DNA of 6,279 nucleotides from Candidatus Shapirobacteria bacterium (GTDB lineage: Bacteria; Patescibacteriota; Microgenomatia; UBA12405). Below, piece after piece: positions 6,099 to 6,279 of this stretch; position 1 is the stretch's first letter, and the number at the start of each line of letters is the position of its first letter. Both the position numbers and the translations under genes were made by a program. The notes under the pieces were generated by a model. The model saw only the letters and a program-made list of their open reading frames with translations, was not told where the DNA came from and did no database searches. Where the stretch lies: positions 1 to 6,279 of the forward strand of contig JAPLYY010000039.1 of assembly GCA_026395315.1 (NCBI GenBank). Reading direction: 5' to 3'.

Positions 6099-6104
6099 AT
6101 TATA
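6099..6104 (-). promoter_or_regulatory. Candidate -10 (TATAAT) for the adaptor/ATPase/permease operon
   Basis: A perfect TATAAT lies nine bases before the adaptor ATG in an AT-rich stretch (AGTATAATATATAG). No good -35 is found 16-18 bases upstream. A TTGAAA occurs only 7 bases away, which is too close. The TAA within it (6102-6100) is the stop codon of the upstream gene, and the predicted message would carry only about two to four untranslated bases. Confidence 0.45.
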
Positions 6105-6279
6105 CTATATCTTTCAATTGCTTCAGTTTCCACATAAACAATTTGGCTTTGGATTTGATGGTGTGGGGAGACTGGTCTTTAATAAAGTTGTGGGCCTCTT
6201 CGAGAATTTGCTTATCGGTATTTTTAGCCAGGCGAATATAGAGCGATTTGTGGTTCCAATCGTCAAGTTCTTCGGCTAA
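6100..6279 (-). CDS. C-terminal fragment of an unrecognised protein
   Basis: The last 59 codons of a gene enter from the window edge and end at a TAA (6102-6100). The visible part is highly charged and predicted helical, with LAEELDDWNHKSLYIRLAK, then EEAHNFIKDQ, and a basic end that includes KSKAKLFMWKLKQLKDIV. There is no membrane segment, Cys or catalytic motif. The codon pattern and the in-frame termination inside the downstream promoter support a real gene. I do not recognise the family. The LFMWKLKQL ending gives an impression of a conserved small-genome protein, but that is from memory and untested. It is not clear whether it belongs with the transport operon, which appears to have its own promoter at this stop codon. 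Confidence 0.65.
   Translation of the reverse strand, partial: LAEELDDWNHKSLYIRLAKNTDKQILEEAHNFIKDQSPHTIKSKAKLFMWKLKQLKDIV

Noticed and set aside
5938..6279. 113-codon open frame on the plus strand
   Set aside because: It is antisense to the adaptor N-terminus and the upstream partial gene, runs across their junction, and its translation has no family-like features.

Overview
The window reads as a compact bacterial chromosome segment in which every supported gene lies on the minus strand, so transcription runs from high to low coordinates. Genes are small, closely packed or overlapping, AT-leaning, and mostly lack a Shine-Dalgarno sequence. TGA is used as a normal stop (ferredoxin gene), so the standard bacterial code applies. 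The gene styles (a minimal SpoU methyltransferase, a membrane-anchored cysteine-rich thioredoxin-fold protein, a stand-alone RnlA-type HEPN domain protein, a MacAB-type exporter without an outer-membrane partner in view) suggest a Patescibacteria/CPR genome, possibly Microgenomates-like. That placement is an inference from style, not a marker-gene result.

Layout in transcription order: (1) 6279-6100, the C-terminal 59 residues of an unrecognised protein. (2) 6089-3148, a three-gene export operon: HlyD/MacA-like adaptor, MacB/LolD-type ATPase and MacB-type permease. It ends at a perfect 8-bp palindrome (3127-3146) that may be a terminator and also resembles a dispersed REP-like repeat. (3) 3091-2013, a GTG-started polytopic membrane protein with Asp/His motifs, overlapping by one base (TAATG) a small protein with an R-N-x3-H HEPN ribonuclease motif. 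(4) 2003-1806, a single-cluster ferredoxin. (5) 1789-264, a membrane-anchored cysteine-rich thioredoxin-fold protein followed by a SpoU-family RNA 2'-O-methyltransferase. (6) A 123-bp AT-rich intergenic region with a conventional promoter, then the first 46 codons of DNA gyrase subunit B, cut by the window edge.

Two observations stand out. First, four transcription-unit starts (3091, 2003, 1789, 6089) have a -10 element, usually of the extended TGn type, only 6 to 10 bases before the start codon and no ribosome binding site. This predicts leaderless or nearly leaderless mRNAs. At three of these junctions the stop codon of the upstream gene is physically part of the -10 element. Second, the membrane protein and HEPN protein form a translationally coupled pair that could be an undescribed membrane-linked RNase or toxin-type module. 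No RNA genes, CRISPR arrays, insertion sequences or complete mobile elements were seen, and no stretch over 300 bases is without a gene.
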